Below are positions 45,536 to 55,739 of a DNA stretch of 64,000 nucleotides, in pieces. A model generated the notes under the pieces. It was not told where the DNA came from. It saw nothing but the letters and a program-made list of their open reading frames with translations, and made no database searches. Source of the stretch: Caulobacter vibrioides (GTDB taxonomy: Bacteria; Pseudomonadota; Alphaproteobacteria; Caulobacterales; Caulobacteraceae). The translations under genes were made by a program, and so were the position numbers. The number at the start of each line of letters is the position of its first letter. Positions within the stretch are counted from its first letter, which is position 1. The stretch covers positions 50,295 through 114,294 of the forward strand of contig LNIY01000139.1 in assembly GCA_001449105.1 (NCBI GenBank). Direction: 5' to 3'.

Positions 45536-45536
<1 letters not shown>
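44169..45536 (-). CDS. degenerate secreted amidohydrolase homologue
   Basis: The 455-residue protein has a signal peptide (ending ASAQT) and the fold of a metal-dependent amidohydrolase: 'AIVNARIEP', 'VTTIDAKGGVVTPGLV', and the C-terminal 'GSLDVGKTADLVLWTGDPL'. The HxH metal motif is missing: where its neighbour has PGIIDSHSH it has PGLVAPSSN, so the two His are Ser87 and Asn89. The 'HSDDP' Asp motif is replaced by 'INGARDFNNL'. It is probably not a normal hydrolase. Its ATG overlaps the stop of the upstream gene, so both are coupled. Confidence 0.85.
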
Positions 45537-47002
<1,466 letters not shown>

Positions 47003-47161
47003 ATATTCCCCGACTCTCGAAGAGGCCGCGAGGACAGACTAATTCAGACCCCTGATCAAGCAGCGCGGCGCCCCATTTTTCCCCGATCGCGGCGTTTGTC
47101 TGTCGCGCGTGCTTCGTGCGAGGATCGCGACCTGCGGTCGAATCCGCGTGGGAGGAACACG

Positions 47162-47521
47162 ATGCGCCTGCGTCCCTGGCTCGGCCTGGCGGCCGCTCTC
47201 CTGATCAGCGCCTGCGCGGGCCAGCCCGCCGGCCCGTCCACCGGCGCTCCACCGCCGATGTCGCGCGCCCCCGTGGCGGAGGGCGGCATGTGCGGCGGCA
47301 TCGCCGGCTTCCAGTGCGGCGAGGGACTGTCCTGCGTGATGCCGGTCGGCGCCTGCAAGACCGTCGCCGACGCCTCGGGGATCTGCCGCAAGCGTCCGCA
47401 AATCTGCACCATGGACTACCGGCCCGTCTGCGGCTGCGACGGCAAGACCTACGGCAACGCCTGCAGCGCCGCCGGCCAGGGCGTCAGCGTCGCCCACGAG
47501 GGCGAATGCAAGGCCTCCTGA
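47162..47521 (+). CDS. lipoprotein with Kazal-type inhibitor domain
   Basis: The 119-residue protein has a lipoprotein signal ending I-S-A-C and a C-terminal Kazal domain ('CTMDYRPVCGCDGKTYGNAC' and closing 'HEGEC'), a fold that inhibits serine proteases. Between them are further cysteines ('MCGGIAGFQCGEGLSCV'), possibly a second small disulfide domain. It may protect the cell surface from proteases. GGGAGGAA precedes the start. Confidence 0.85.
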   Translation: MRLRPWLGLAAALLISACAGQPAGPSTGAPPPMSRAPVAEGGMCGGIAGFQCGEGLSCVMPVGACKTVADASGICRKRPQICTMDYRPVCGCDGKTYGNACSAAGQGVSVAHEGECKAS

Positions 47522-47526
47522 CAGGA

Positions 47527-47895
47527 ATGGACCGCAGGCAAGCCATGATCGGCGGCGCGGCGGCGGCTCTTGCGCCGTCGCTCGCACACGCGGGAGAAAA
47601 AGCGATGTACGGACTGATCGGCCAGATGAAGGCCGCCCCCGGCAAGCGGGACGAACTGGTGGCCATCCTCAAGGAAGGCACGGACGCGATGCCCGGCTGC
47701 CTGTCCTACATCCTGGCGCTGGATCCCGCCGACGCGGACGCCCTCTGGATCACCGAGGTTTGGACCGACAAGGATGCTCACGCCGCCTCGCTGAAGCTGC
47801 CGGCCGTCCAGGCCGCCATCGCCAAGGCCCGGCCGATCATCGCCGGCTTCGGCCATCGTTTCGAGACCACGCCGGTGGGCGGGGTGGGGCTGTAG
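47527..47895 (+). CDS. antibiotic biosynthesis monooxygenase (ABM) domain protein, Tat-like signal
   Basis: The 122-residue protein begins MDRRQAMIGGAAAALAPSLA, an RR-type signal, followed by an ABM domain starting MYGLIGQMKAAPGKRDELV with 'ALWITEVWTDKDAHAASLKL' later. Such proteins are heme-free or heme-degrading monooxygenases of varied substrates. The start at 47527 keeps the signal; the alternative at 47605 would make a cytosolic form and has a GGGAGA site. It lies 5 bp after the Kazal gene. Confidence 0.75.
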   Translation: MDRRQAMIGGAAAALAPSLAHAGEKAMYGLIGQMKAAPGKRDELVAILKEGTDAMPGCLSYILALDPADADALWITEVWTDKDAHAASLKLPAVQAAIAKARPIIAGFGHRFETTPVGGVGL

Positions 47896-47998
47896 GTCCC
47901 CAGCCGGAACGGTCGTACGCTTCGACCTGTCGCGATCTTGCTTCCGGCGTGTGGCGTTTTGCTGCTAGGCGGGGCGGCGATGGATATGGAAGCCTAAC

Positions 47999-49069
47999 TT
48001 GATCGAGCAATACGGATGGTCGGACCTGCTGGCCCAGGCTTTCAAGCCGCATGAGCGCGCGGGCCATGCGGCCGGTCGCGTCATCGTCCAGCAGCGCAAC
48101 GGCTATCTGGTGATCACTGACGAGGGCGAGGTGCGCGCCAAGCTTTCGGGCCGCCTGCGCCACGAAGCCCAGGAAGCCGGCCACCCGGCGGTCGGCGACT
48201 GGGTGGCGCTGTCGATGAACCTGGTCGAGCGCACCGCCGTCATCCAGGCCGTGCTGCCGCGCCGCACCGCCTTTGTTCGCCGGGCGGCCGACAGCGTGCA
48301 GACCCCTCAGGTGGTCGCGGCCAATGTCGATCTGGCCTTCATCGTCACGTCCATGAACGGCGATCTCAATCCGCGCCGGATCGAGCGCTACCTGGCCGCC
48401 GCCTGGCAGAGCGGCGCCCGGCCTGTGGTCGTGCTGACCAAGTCCGACGTCTGCGCCGAGGCGATGTCGCTCGCCGCCGAGGTCGAGGCCCTGGCCGCCG
48501 GCTGTCCGGTCGTCATCGTGTCGGCGCGCGAGGGGCGGGGCCTGGACGCCCTGCTGGCGCACCTGGCGCCCGGCGAGACCTGCGTCCTGATCGGCTCGTC
48601 CGGCGTCGGCAAGTCCACCCTGGTCAACACGCTGCTGGGCGAGCAGCGGATGGCCACCCAGGCGATCCGCGAGGCCGACGATCGAGGCCGCCACACGACC
48701 AGTCACCGCGAACTGGCGCTGCTGCCCGGCGGCGGGCTGATCATCGACACCCCCGGCGTCCGTGAAGTGGGGCTGGTCGAGGCCGAGGAGGGCGTGAACC
48801 AGGTGTTCGACGACATCGAGCGCCTGGCGCAAACCTGCAAGTTCGGCGACTGCAGCCATGCCAACGAACCCGGCTGCGCGGTGCAGGGCGCCATACTGAG
48901 CGGGGATCTCGATCCCAAGCGCTGGGAGCACTTTCGCAAGCTCGCCCAGGAACTGGCCGCGGTGGAAGAGAAGGCCGCGCGGGCTTCCAAGGACGCCGAA
49001 CGCAGGCGCCTGGGCAAGGCCCAGAAGACCTATCGCGCCGCGAGGAAGGACGCTCGCGGCGGCGCCTGA
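47999..49069 (+). CDS. rsgA: ribosome small-subunit GTPase RsgA
   Basis: RsgA is a circularly permuted GTPase that helps mature the 30S subunit. The 356-residue protein has an N-terminal OB fold, then G4 TKSD (147-150), G1 GSSGVGKS (199-206), G3 DTPG (250-253), and a C-terminal zinc knuckle C280, C285, H287, C293. The start is a TTG at 47999 with GGAAG upstream. It stands alone. Confidence 0.93.
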   Translation: MIEQYGWSDLLAQAFKPHERAGHAAGRVIVQQRNGYLVITDEGEVRAKLSGRLRHEAQEAGHPAVGDWVALSMNLVERTAVIQAVLPRRTAFVRRAADSVQTPQVVAANVDLAFIVTSMNGDLNPRRIERYLAAAWQSGARPVVVLTKSDVCAEAMSLAAEVEALAAGCPVVIVSAREGRGLDALLAHLAPGETCVLIGSSGVGKSTLVNTLLGEQRMATQAIREADDRGRHTTSHRELALLPGGGLIIDTPGVREVGLVEAEEGVNQVFDDIERLAQTCKFGDCSHANEPGCAVQGAILSGDLDPKRWEHFRKLAQELAAVEEKAARASKDAERRRLGKAQKTYRAARKDARGGA

Positions 49070-49171
49070 GCGGAAGGCTCGGTCGCGCCGGCGGAAAGGT
49101 TTTTCAAAATATGGCCGCTCTTCCTGGCGAATGGGATTAGGTGTGGGGTTCAACACCTTCGAGAGATGATC

Positions 49172-49495
49172 ATGCCGGCCTTCACCATCGTCACCACCAG
49201 CGCGACCCAAGGCAGCGATTCAGCGGAGGTGAACACCCTGACGGACGAGTTCTCCAACGAGAGCGAAGCCCTGGGTTACGCCCGCCGCATGGCCGACGAG
49301 ATGCTCGATCTCGCCAGCCAGCTGTCGCTGGACTTCGACTACACCAATGTCGGCCTCTACGAGGGCGACCTTCTCGATGCGGATCTCGACCCGACCCATG
49401 CCGCCTTCAAGGGCGCGTGGGTGCTGGACGAGGAAGGCGCCTCGTTCATCCCCGCCGACGAGTTCCGCGACGGGATCGCCCAAGCCGACGCCTGA
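49172..49495 (+). CDS. hypothetical protein, 107 residues
   Basis: The protein is acidic, without signal or membrane segment, and predicted to be a helix (SEALGYARRMADEMLDLASQ) flanked by strands. The ATG at 49172 has GAGAG six bases upstream; the ATG at 49166 is too close to that site. I do not recognise the family. A hairpin (TGGACTG...CAGTCCA, 49511-49541) follows and is shared with the end of the opposite GFA gene. Confidence 0.6.
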   Translation: MPAFTIVTTSATQGSDSAEVNTLTDEFSNESEALGYARRMADEMLDLASQLSLDFDYTNVGLYEGDLLDADLDPTHAAFKGAWVLDEEGASFIPADEFRDGIAQADA

Positions 49496-49510
49496 TCCGG
49501 CCTTGAACAA

Positions 49511-49541
49511 TGGACTGGGGAGCCGGGCGCTCCTCAGTCCA
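49511..49541. terminator. hairpin between converging genes
   Basis: TGGACTGGGGAGC pairs with GCTCCTCAGTCCA (one wobble) around a CGGGC loop, overlapping the end of the GFA gene. It may terminate both genes; it lacks a T-run. Confidence 0.45.
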
Positions 49542-49887
49542 CGTACCGCTCCGTCATCGCTCCATCCAAGTGGCGCACGCGCGCGGCCGCCAGCACCTGC
49601 GGCTCCATCAGACGGGCGTTGACGCCCATCTTGTCGCGAGCCGGGTCGTTGGAGCTCCAGTGGGTGACGCAGCCGCAGGTTCGGCAGCGGTGGAAGGCGA
49701 TCGAGCGGTTGTCCCACTCATAGGTGTCGGTCGGTCCGCTCTCGACGCGGCGCACGGCGCCCAGAGGGTAATAGGCCCACAGCACCCCGTATCGGCGGCA
49801 GATCGAGCAGTTGCACTGCGTCACCTCTGCCGGCGGGGCCTCGATCGCGAAGGCCACGGCGCCGCAGTGGCAGCTGGCGCTGATCAT
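49534..49887 (-). CDS. GFA-family (glutathione-dependent formaldehyde-activating-like) protein
   Basis: The 117-residue protein has the cysteine pattern of the GFA/DUF636 family: 'SCHCGAV', 'CNCSICRRYG' and 'CRTCGC', which bind zinc. The protein may act on formaldehyde-glutathione adducts or a related small thiol compound; the substrate is not certain. It is transcribed from a promoter right after the glnA terminator. Confidence 0.85.
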   Translation of the reverse strand: MISASCHCGAVAFAIEAPPAEVTQCNCSICRRYGVLWAYYPLGAVRRVESGPTDTYEWDNRSIAFHRCRTCGCVTHWSSNDPARDKMGVNARLMEPQVLAAARVRHLDGAMTERYVD

Positions 49888-49897
49888 CTCGCATCCT

Positions 49898-49933
49898 CCA
49901 AAGAGAAAGGCCCGGAGCTTTCGCCCCGGGCCT
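49898..49933 (-). terminator. terminator after glnA
   Basis: On the minus strand AGGCCCGG pairs with CCGGGCCT, followed by TTCTCTTT. Confidence 0.8.
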
Positions 49934-49958
49934 CGCTTAAGCGCTCAGGCCTTTCGGC

Positions 49959-51368
49959 TTAGCACTTGTAGTACATCTCGAATTCGACCGGGTGCGGGTG
50001 CAGTTGCAGACGCATCACTTCTTCCATCTTCAGCTCGATGTAGCTGTCGATGAAGTCGTCGTCCATGACGCCGCCGGCCTTCAGGAAGGCGCGGTCCTTG
50101 TCCAGGCTTTCCAGGGCTTCGCGCAGGCTGCCGCAGACTTCCGGGATCTTCTTCTGCTCGCGGGGCGGCAGGTCGTAGAGGTTCTTGTCGGCGGCCGCGC
50201 CCGGGTCGATCTTGTTGATGATGCCGTCCAGGCCGGCCATCAGCAGGGCGACGAAGGTCAGGTACGGGTTGCCCATCGGGTCCGGGAAGCGGGCTTCGAT
50301 GCGCTTGGCCTTGGGGCTGTCGACGTGCGGGATGCGGATCGAGGCCGAGCGGTTGCGCGAGCTGTAGGCCAGCTTCACCGGGGCTTCGTAGCCCGGCACC
50401 AGGCGCTTGTAGCTGTTGGTGGTCGAGTTCGAGAAGGCGTTGATGGCCTTGGCGTGCTTGATGATGCCGCCGATGTACCACAGGCATTCCTGCGACAGGC
50501 CGGCGTACTTGTCGCCGGCGAACAGCGGCTTGCCGTCCTGCCAGATCGACTGGTGCACGTGCATGCCCGAGCCGTTGTCGGCGAACATCGGCTTGGCCAT
50601 GAAGGTGGCGGTCTTGCCATAAGCGTGGGCCACGTTGTGGATCACGTACTTATAGAGCTGCATGCGGTCGGCCATGGTGACCATGGTGTCGAACTTCAGG
50701 CCGAGTTCGTGCTGGGCGGGCGCCACTTCGTGGTGGTGCTTTTCCGGCTTCATGCCGAGCTCGCCCATGACGGCCAGCATTTCGCCGCGCAGGTCCTGGG
50801 CCGAGTCGACCGGGTTCACCGGGAAGTAGCCGCCCTTGGGGCCCGGGCGGTGACCCATGTTGCCTTCCGGATAGGCCTTGCCCGAGTTCACCGGCAGTTC
50901 GGTCGAGTCGAACGAGTAGCTGGTGTCGTGCGGGGCGGTCGACCAGCGCACGTCGTCGAAGATGAAGAATTCGGCTTCCGGGCCGAAGTAGACGGTGTCG
51001 CCCACGCCTGCCGACTTCACGTAGTTCAGCGCGGCCTTGGCGATCGAGCGCGGGTCGCGGTTGTAGGGGGTGCCGTCGTCCGGGTTCACGACGTCGCAGA
51101 ACAGCGCCAGGGTGGTCTGCTGGTAGAACGGGTCGATGATGGCCGACGTCAGGTCCGGACGCAGCTTCATGTCCGACTCGTTGATGGCCTTCCAGCCGGC
51201 GATCGACGAGCCGTCGAACATGGTGCCGTCGTTCAGGAACTCATCGTCGACCAGGTCGATGTCGAAGGTGACGTGCTGCATCTTGCCGCGAACGTCCGTG
51301 AAACGGACGTCGACGTACTTCACGTCCTTTTCCTTGATCAGGTCCAGGATTTCCTTGGCGGTGCTCAT
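49959..51368 (-). CDS. glnA: glutamine synthetase type I
   Basis: GlnA makes glutamine from glutamate and ammonia with ATP. The 469-residue protein has the type I features 'MFDGSSIAGWKAINESDM', 'KPMFADNGSGMHVHQS' and 'NRSASIRIPH', and the adenylylation site Y398 in NLYDLPPRE, so it should be controlled by GlnE. It follows glnB with a 45-bp gap, the usual order. Confidence 0.97.
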   Translation of the reverse strand: MSTAKEILDLIKEKDVKYVDVRFTDVRGKMQHVTFDIDLVDDEFLNDGTMFDGSSIAGWKAINESDMKLRPDLTSAIIDPFYQQTTLALFCDVVNPDDGTPYNRDPRSIAKAALNYVKSAGVGDTVYFGPEAEFFIFDDVRWSTAPHDTSYSFDSTELPVNSGKAYPEGNMGHRPGPKGGYFPVNPVDSAQDLRGEMLAVMGELGMKPEKHHHEVAPAQHELGLKFDTMVTMADRMQLYKYVIHNVAHAYGKTATFMAKPMFADNGSGMHVHQSIWQDGKPLFAGDKYAGLSQECLWYIGGIIKHAKAINAFSNSTTNSYKRLVPGYEAPVKLAYSSRNRSASIRIPHVDSPKAKRIEARFPDPMGNPYLTFVALLMAGLDGIINKIDPGAAADKNLYDLPPREQKKIPEVCGSLREALESLDKDRAFLKAGGVMDDDFIDSYIELKMEEVMRLQLHPHPVEFEMYYKC

Positions 51369-51413
51369 TGATATCCCCTTTGAGCGAGAAAGTCTGAGGA
51401 GAGGAGCCGTGGG

Positions 51414-51752
51414 CTAGACGGCCGACGGGCCGGTTTCGCCGGTCCGGATGCGGATGACTTCGGTGATCTCCGAGACGAAGATCTTGCCGTCGCCGATGCG
51501 GCCCGTGCGGGCGGCGTTGGTGATCGCCTCGAGGGCGGCGTCGAGCTGGCTGTCCTCGACGACGACCTCCAGCTTGATCTTGGGCAGGAAGTCCACGACG
51601 TACTCGGCGCCGCGATAGAGCTCGGTGTGGCCCTTTTGGCGTCCGTAGCCCTTGGCTTCCAGAACGGTCATCCCTTGGACGCCCATGTCCTGGAGCGCCT
51701 CTTTGACCTCATCCAGCTTGAACGGCTTGATGACGGCTTCGATCTTTTTCAT
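51414..51752 (-). CDS. glnB: nitrogen regulatory protein PII
   Basis: PII senses 2-oxoglutarate and ATP/ADP and controls glutamine synthetase through GlnE and NtrB. The 112-residue protein has the T-loop tyrosine Y51 (ELYRGAEY), the site of uridylylation by GlnD, and the ATP loop 'GRIGDGKIF'. The ATG at 51752 is the family start; the ORF upstream extension is not conserved. No NtrC or sigma-54 site is clear in the 246-bp upstream gap. Confidence 0.95.
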   Translation of the reverse strand: MKKIEAVIKPFKLDEVKEALQDMGVQGMTVLEAKGYGRQKGHTELYRGAEYVVDFLPKIKLEVVVEDSQLDAALEAITNAARTGRIGDGKIFVSEITEVIRIRTGETGPSAV

Positions 51753-51998
51753 CGGTCTCTTCCGCGCCCAACGGCGCATGGCCTCTGACTTTGAGCGGCA
51801 AGGATCACGCCGCCCGGAGCGCTACAAGTCGGGGTTCCAGCGATTGTCGCGGTTCCGTCGCGCATTCAGGCATATGAGCAAATCTTGAGCGTCGTTTGAT
51901 CGAAAAATGCGCATTTCGGAATTGCGACCGGAAACGGCCTTGTCGCGCCCCGATAGCTGCCTAGGATCGGGAAAACGATCGTTTGAACGGGGGTGAAC

Positions 51999-53543
51999 AT
52001 GCGCGACGACACGCCGGTTTTGATCGGCGCGGGCCAGTTCACATTTCGCGGTCCCGCTGAAAATTCGCTCCCGCCGCTGGAATTGCTGAAGATTGCGGCG
52101 AAACGAGCTGTCGCCGACGCGGGGCTGGAAGGGACGGTTCTTGCGCGATTGGACGCTCTTGCGGTCGTAGCGTTCAGCATCGACGCCCCGGGCGGTCTTT
52201 CGAAACTGCCGCTTCCTCGCCTGTCGGATCCGCCGGCCAGCCTGGCGCGGGCGATCGGCGCCGATCCGGCCTGGTCGGTCTACACCGAGACCGGCGGCAA
52301 CAGCCCCCAGCAGGCGATCAACATCCTGGCCGAGCGCATTGCCCGCGGCGAGTCGCGGCTGGGCCTTGTGACCGGGGCGGAATTCCTCGGCTCGCTGATG
52401 AAGCGGATGAAGAACGGTCTGGGCCTGGATGGCTGGGCCGACGACATCGACAGCAAGCCCAGACGGATCGGCGACCCGCGCCCGGGCGTCACCAGGCAGG
52501 AAGCCGCCCACGGCCTGGGCTATCCGGTCAACACCTATCCCTTGTTCGAGAACGCGCTGCGGGCCCGCGACGGCAGATCCCTGGCCGATCACCAGGCGCG
52601 GCTCGGCGCGCTGTTCTCGCCCTTCACCAGGGTCGCCGCCGCCGATCCCGAGGCCTGGTTCCCGGTCGAGCGCTCCGCCGAAGAGCTGGTCACGGTGACC
52701 GAGCGCAACCGCATGGTCGGCTATCCGTACCCCAAGTACCTCAACGCCATCATGGAGGTGGACCAGTCGGCCGCCGTGCTGGTGGCCAGCGTCGGCATGG
52801 CGCGCGAACTGGGCGTGCCGCAGGACCGCTGGGTGTTCCTGCACGGCTGCGCCGACGCCGCCGACCTCTGGTACCCGCTGCAGCGCCAGGATTTCCATTC
52901 CAGTCCCGCCATCCGCCTGACCGGCCGGCGCGCCCTGGAGATGGCCGGGATCGATCTGTCCGACCTTTCCCTGATCGACCTCTATTCCTGCTTCCCCTCG
53001 GCGGTGCAGGTGGCGGCCGAGGAACTGGGCCTGGCGCTCGACGATCCGCGCGGGCTCACCGTCACCGGCGGCCTGCCTTATTTCGGCGGACCGGGAAACA
53101 ACTACAGCCTTCACGCCGTGGCGCGGCTGATGGAGCGGCTGCGCGAGCGGCCCGGCGCCTACGGCCTGTCGACCGCCAACGGCTGGTTCCTGACCAAGCA
53201 GTCGGTGGGCGTCTATTCCACGCGTCCGGTGGAGGGCGAATGGCGTCGCGAGGATCCGGCCGTGATCCAGAACGAGATCGACGCCCTGCCGCATCCGCCG
53301 ATCGTCGAGACGCCGGAGGGCCGCGCGACCATCGAGACCTACACCGTCGTCCACGCCCGCCAGGGACCCCGTATGGGCGTCGTCATCGGTCGCACGCAGG
53401 ACGGGGCGCGGTTCGTCGCCAATACCCCCGACGATCCGGCGACCCTGGCCGACCTTGAGGGCCGTGAGGGCGTCGGGCGAACGGGAACGGTCGGGCCGCA
53501 TCCCGACGGGGCGCGCAACCTCTTCACGCCGGACGCCGCTTGA
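51999..53543 (+). CDS. TLP1-type thiolase-like protein
   Basis: The 514-residue protein has the thiolase fold and a C-terminal extension with an OB-like strand region ('TYTVVHARQGPRMGVVIGR'), longer than a true thiolase (about 390). It lacks the usual catalytic Cys loop: where thiolases have C-x-S-G it reads 'TGGNSPQQAIN'. This matches mycobacterial TLP1-type proteins, which have no thiolase activity. It may bind acyl-CoA or act in lipid metabolism. The ATG at 51999 has ACGGGGG upstream. Its stop overlaps the following phosphatase gene. Confidence 0.75.
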   Translation: MRDDTPVLIGAGQFTFRGPAENSLPPLELLKIAAKRAVADAGLEGTVLARLDALAVVAFSIDAPGGLSKLPLPRLSDPPASLARAIGADPAWSVYTETGGNSPQQAINILAERIARGESRLGLVTGAEFLGSLMKRMKNGLGLDGWADDIDSKPRRIGDPRPGVTRQEAAHGLGYPVNTYPLFENALRARDGRSLADHQARLGALFSPFTRVAAADPEAWFPVERSAEELVTVTERNRMVGYPYPKYLNAIMEVDQSAAVLVASVGMARELGVPQDRWVFLHGCADAADLWYPLQRQDFHSSPAIRLTGRRALEMAGIDLSDLSLIDLYSCFPSAVQVAAEELGLALDDPRGLTVTGGLPYFGGPGNNYSLHAVARLMERLRERPGAYGLSTANGWFLTKQSVGVYSTRPVEGEWRREDPAVIQNEIDALPHPPIVETPEGRATIETYTVVHARQGPRMGVVIGRTQDGARFVANTPDDPATLADLEGREGVGRTGTVGPHPDGARNLFTPDAA

Positions 53544-54112
53544 TGGCCTACGTCCACGTCATCCGCCACGGAAAGCCGGCCGCGACCTGGGGCGGCCACG
53601 ACGACGATCCCGGTCTCGACGAGACCGGGCGGGAGCAGGCGAGGGCGGTCGCGGCGATCCTCGCCGCCCTGTCGCCGGAGCAGCGTCCGGCGCGGGTGAT
53701 CTCTTCGCCCCTGCGCCGCTGCCGCGAGACCGCCGCGCCGCTGGCCGAGATCCTCGGCGTTCCGGTCGAGATCGAACCGGCCGTCGGCGAGATCCCCACG
53801 CCGGCGGCTCTGGCGCCCGAAGAGCGTCCGGTCTGGCTGAGGCAGGCCTTCGCCGGCGACTGGGCCGACATCGAGGGCGACCGCGACTACCAGGCCTGGA
53901 CGGCCGAGGTCGCCGGCGCCTTGGCGCGATACGAGGGATGCGCCGTCTTCAGCCACTTTGTCGCCCTCAACGCCGCCGTCGCCGCGGCGCAGGGAACGAG
54001 CGCGGTGATGGCCTTTCGGCCCGACCACGTCAGCGTCACCGTCTTCGAAGTCGTCGACAACCGCCTGCGGCTGGTCGAGAAAGGCAGGGAAGCCTCCACC
54101 GGCGTTCTTTGA
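53543..54112 (+). CDS. histidine phosphatase family protein
   Basis: The 189-residue protein has the RHG catalytic motif at the N-terminus (VIRHGKPA), 'SSPLRRCRETA' with the second arginine, and a conserved His in 'VFSHFVALNA'. It belongs to the phosphoglycerate mutase/acid phosphatase superfamily with unknown substrate. Its start overlaps the stop of the thiolase-like gene (TGATG) and its stop overlaps the next gene, so all three are coupled. Confidence 0.9.
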   Translation: MAYVHVIRHGKPAATWGGHDDDPGLDETGREQARAVAAILAALSPEQRPARVISSPLRRCRETAAPLAEILGVPVEIEPAVGEIPTPAALAPEERPVWLRQAFAGDWADIEGDRDYQAWTAEVAGALARYEGCAVFSHFVALNAAVAAAQGTSAVMAFRPDHVSVTVFEVVDNRLRLVEKGREASTGVL

Positions 54113-55593
54113 TGGAGACCCCCGTGTCGCTCCGCCAGATCATGACCGTCGAGGAGATGAAGGCGGCCGACGCGGCGGCGGTGGCTGCGGGAACGCCGGC
54201 GACGACCCTGATGGAGCGGGCAGGCAAGGGCGCGGCCGAGGCGATCCGCGCGCGCTGGACGCGCCGTCCGGTGGTGATCTGGTGCGGTCCGGGCGACAAC
54301 GGCGGGGACGGCTATGTCATCGCCCGCTGCCTGAAGCGTCGGGGCTGGCCCGTGCGGGTCGAGGCGCTGGCGCCGCCGGCCTCGCCCTCGTGTCGCTGGG
54401 CGGCCGAGCGCTGGCGCGGCGAGGTCCATCCGCTGAACCCGGCCGTCTCGCCGGCCGAACTCTATGTCGACGCCCTGTTCGGCGCGGGCCTCTCGCGGCC
54501 GCTGGAAGGCCCGGCCGAAGAACTGGCCCGGGCGGCCGAAGGGTTGCCTGCCCGCATCGTCGCCATCGACACGCCCAGCGGCGTCCATGGCGACACCGGC
54601 CGGTCGCTGGGCGGCGCGGCGTTCAGGGCCGCGCTCACCGTCACCTTCCATCGCCGCAAGCCGGCCCACGTACTGGCCCAGGGCCGCGCGGCCTGCGGCG
54701 AGGTCGAGGTGGTCGACATCGGCCTGGCCCAGACCGGCGCCGGCGCTCTGGCCGAGAACGACCCCGCCCTGTGGGGCGCCCGCTTTCCGTGGCCCTCCAA
54801 CGACGCCCACAAGCATGCGCGCGGCCGCCTGGTGGTGGTTAGCGGCGAGGCCTGGAGCACGGGGGCGGCGCGGCTGTCGGCCCGGGCGGGCCTGCGGATC
54901 GGGGCGGGGGTGGTCACGCTGCTGTCGCCGCCCGGCGCCCTGGCGGTCAACGCCGCTCACCTGGAGGCGGTGATGCTGGCGCCGTTCGAGACCGACGCCG
55001 AGCTGGCCGACCGCGCCGCCAGCGCCGCGGCCGCCGTCATCGGCCCGGCCGCCGGGGTGGGCGAGGCGACGGCGCGCAACCTCACGGCGCTCGCCGGCAC
55101 GGGCGCGGCGCTGGTCGTCGACGCCGACGCCCTGACCAGCTTCGCCCATGCGCCGGACGAGCTCTTCGCCCGCCTCGACCGCGACGACGTGCTGACCCCG
55201 CATCCGGGCGAGTTCGAGCGACTGTTCCCGGGCCTGCTGAAGTCGGCCCCCGAGCGCATCGCCGCCGCCCGCGAGGCGGCCCGTCGGGCCGGGGCGATCG
55301 TGCTGCTCAAGGGGCCCGACACGGTGATCGCCGCCCCCGACGGCCGCACGGCCGTGAACCTCAACGGCTCGCCCTGGCTGGCCACGGCCGGTTCGGGCGA
55401 CGTGCTGGCCGGCTTCATCGCGGGCCTGGCGGCCCAGGGCATGGACAGCTTCGACGCCGCCTGCGCGGGGGCGTGGATCCATGCCGAGTGCGGGGCCGCG
55501 CATGGGCCAGGGCTGATCGCGGAAGACCTGCCGGGCTTGGCGCCAGCGGTGCTCAGAAGGCTGTGGGAAGCCCGTGAAAAACCTCTCCCATAG
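54112..55593 (+). CDS. nnr: bifunctional NAD(P)HX epimerase/dehydratase
   Basis: Nnr repairs hydrated NAD(P)H. The 493-residue protein has an N-terminal YjeF epimerase domain with 'GPGDNGGDGYVIARC' and a C-terminal ADP-dependent dehydratase (YjeF_C/NnrD) domain with 'TPHPGEFERL', 'LLKGPDTVIA' and 'GSGDVLAGFIAG'. The ATG at 54112 overlaps the phosphatase stop; a GTG at 54124 with GGAGA five bases upstream is an alternative start. A palindromic repeat follows before converging metA. Confidence 0.9.
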   Translation: METPVSLRQIMTVEEMKAADAAAVAAGTPATTLMERAGKGAAEAIRARWTRRPVVIWCGPGDNGGDGYVIARCLKRRGWPVRVEALAPPASPSCRWAAERWRGEVHPLNPAVSPAELYVDALFGAGLSRPLEGPAEELARAAEGLPARIVAIDTPSGVHGDTGRSLGGAAFRAALTVTFHRRKPAHVLAQGRAACGEVEVVDIGLAQTGAGALAENDPALWGARFPWPSNDAHKHARGRLVVVSGEAWSTGAARLSARAGLRIGAGVVTLLSPPGALAVNAAHLEAVMLAPFETDAELADRAASAAAAVIGPAAGVGEATARNLTALAGTGAALVVDADALTSFAHAPDELFARLDRDDVLTPHPGEFERLFPGLLKSAPERIAAAREAARRAGAIVLLKGPDTVIAAPDGRTAVNLNGSPWLATAGSGDVLAGFIAGLAAQGMDSFDAACAGAWIHAECGAAHGPGLIAEDLPGLAPAVLRRLWEAREKPLP

Positions 55594-55736
55594 GGAGAGG
55601 GAGGGGCCCATGCGCAGCATGGGAGGGTGAGGGGTTACACCTTGATCCGGACGGGCAGGGCCTGACCGCCGACGGCGTACGCCCGACCCCTCCCACCGCT
55701 TCGCGGCGGGCCCCTCCCTCCCCCACGGGAGAGGCG
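55581..55736. repeat. palindromic intergenic repeat, family R3
   Basis: The ends carry CTCTCCC...GGGAGAG inverted arms and GGGGCCCATGCGCAGCATGGG; the middle holds GCCCGACCCCTCCCACCGC. It is larger than R1/R2 but of the same nested-hairpin kind. It lies between converging nnr and metA. Confidence 0.7.
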
Positions 55737-55739
55737 TTT

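Noticed and set aside
51753..51998. A sigma-54/NtrC promoter for glnBA
   Set aside because: A TGGAAC...CTTG stretch on the minus strand is one base off the spacing and no NtrC site is seen.
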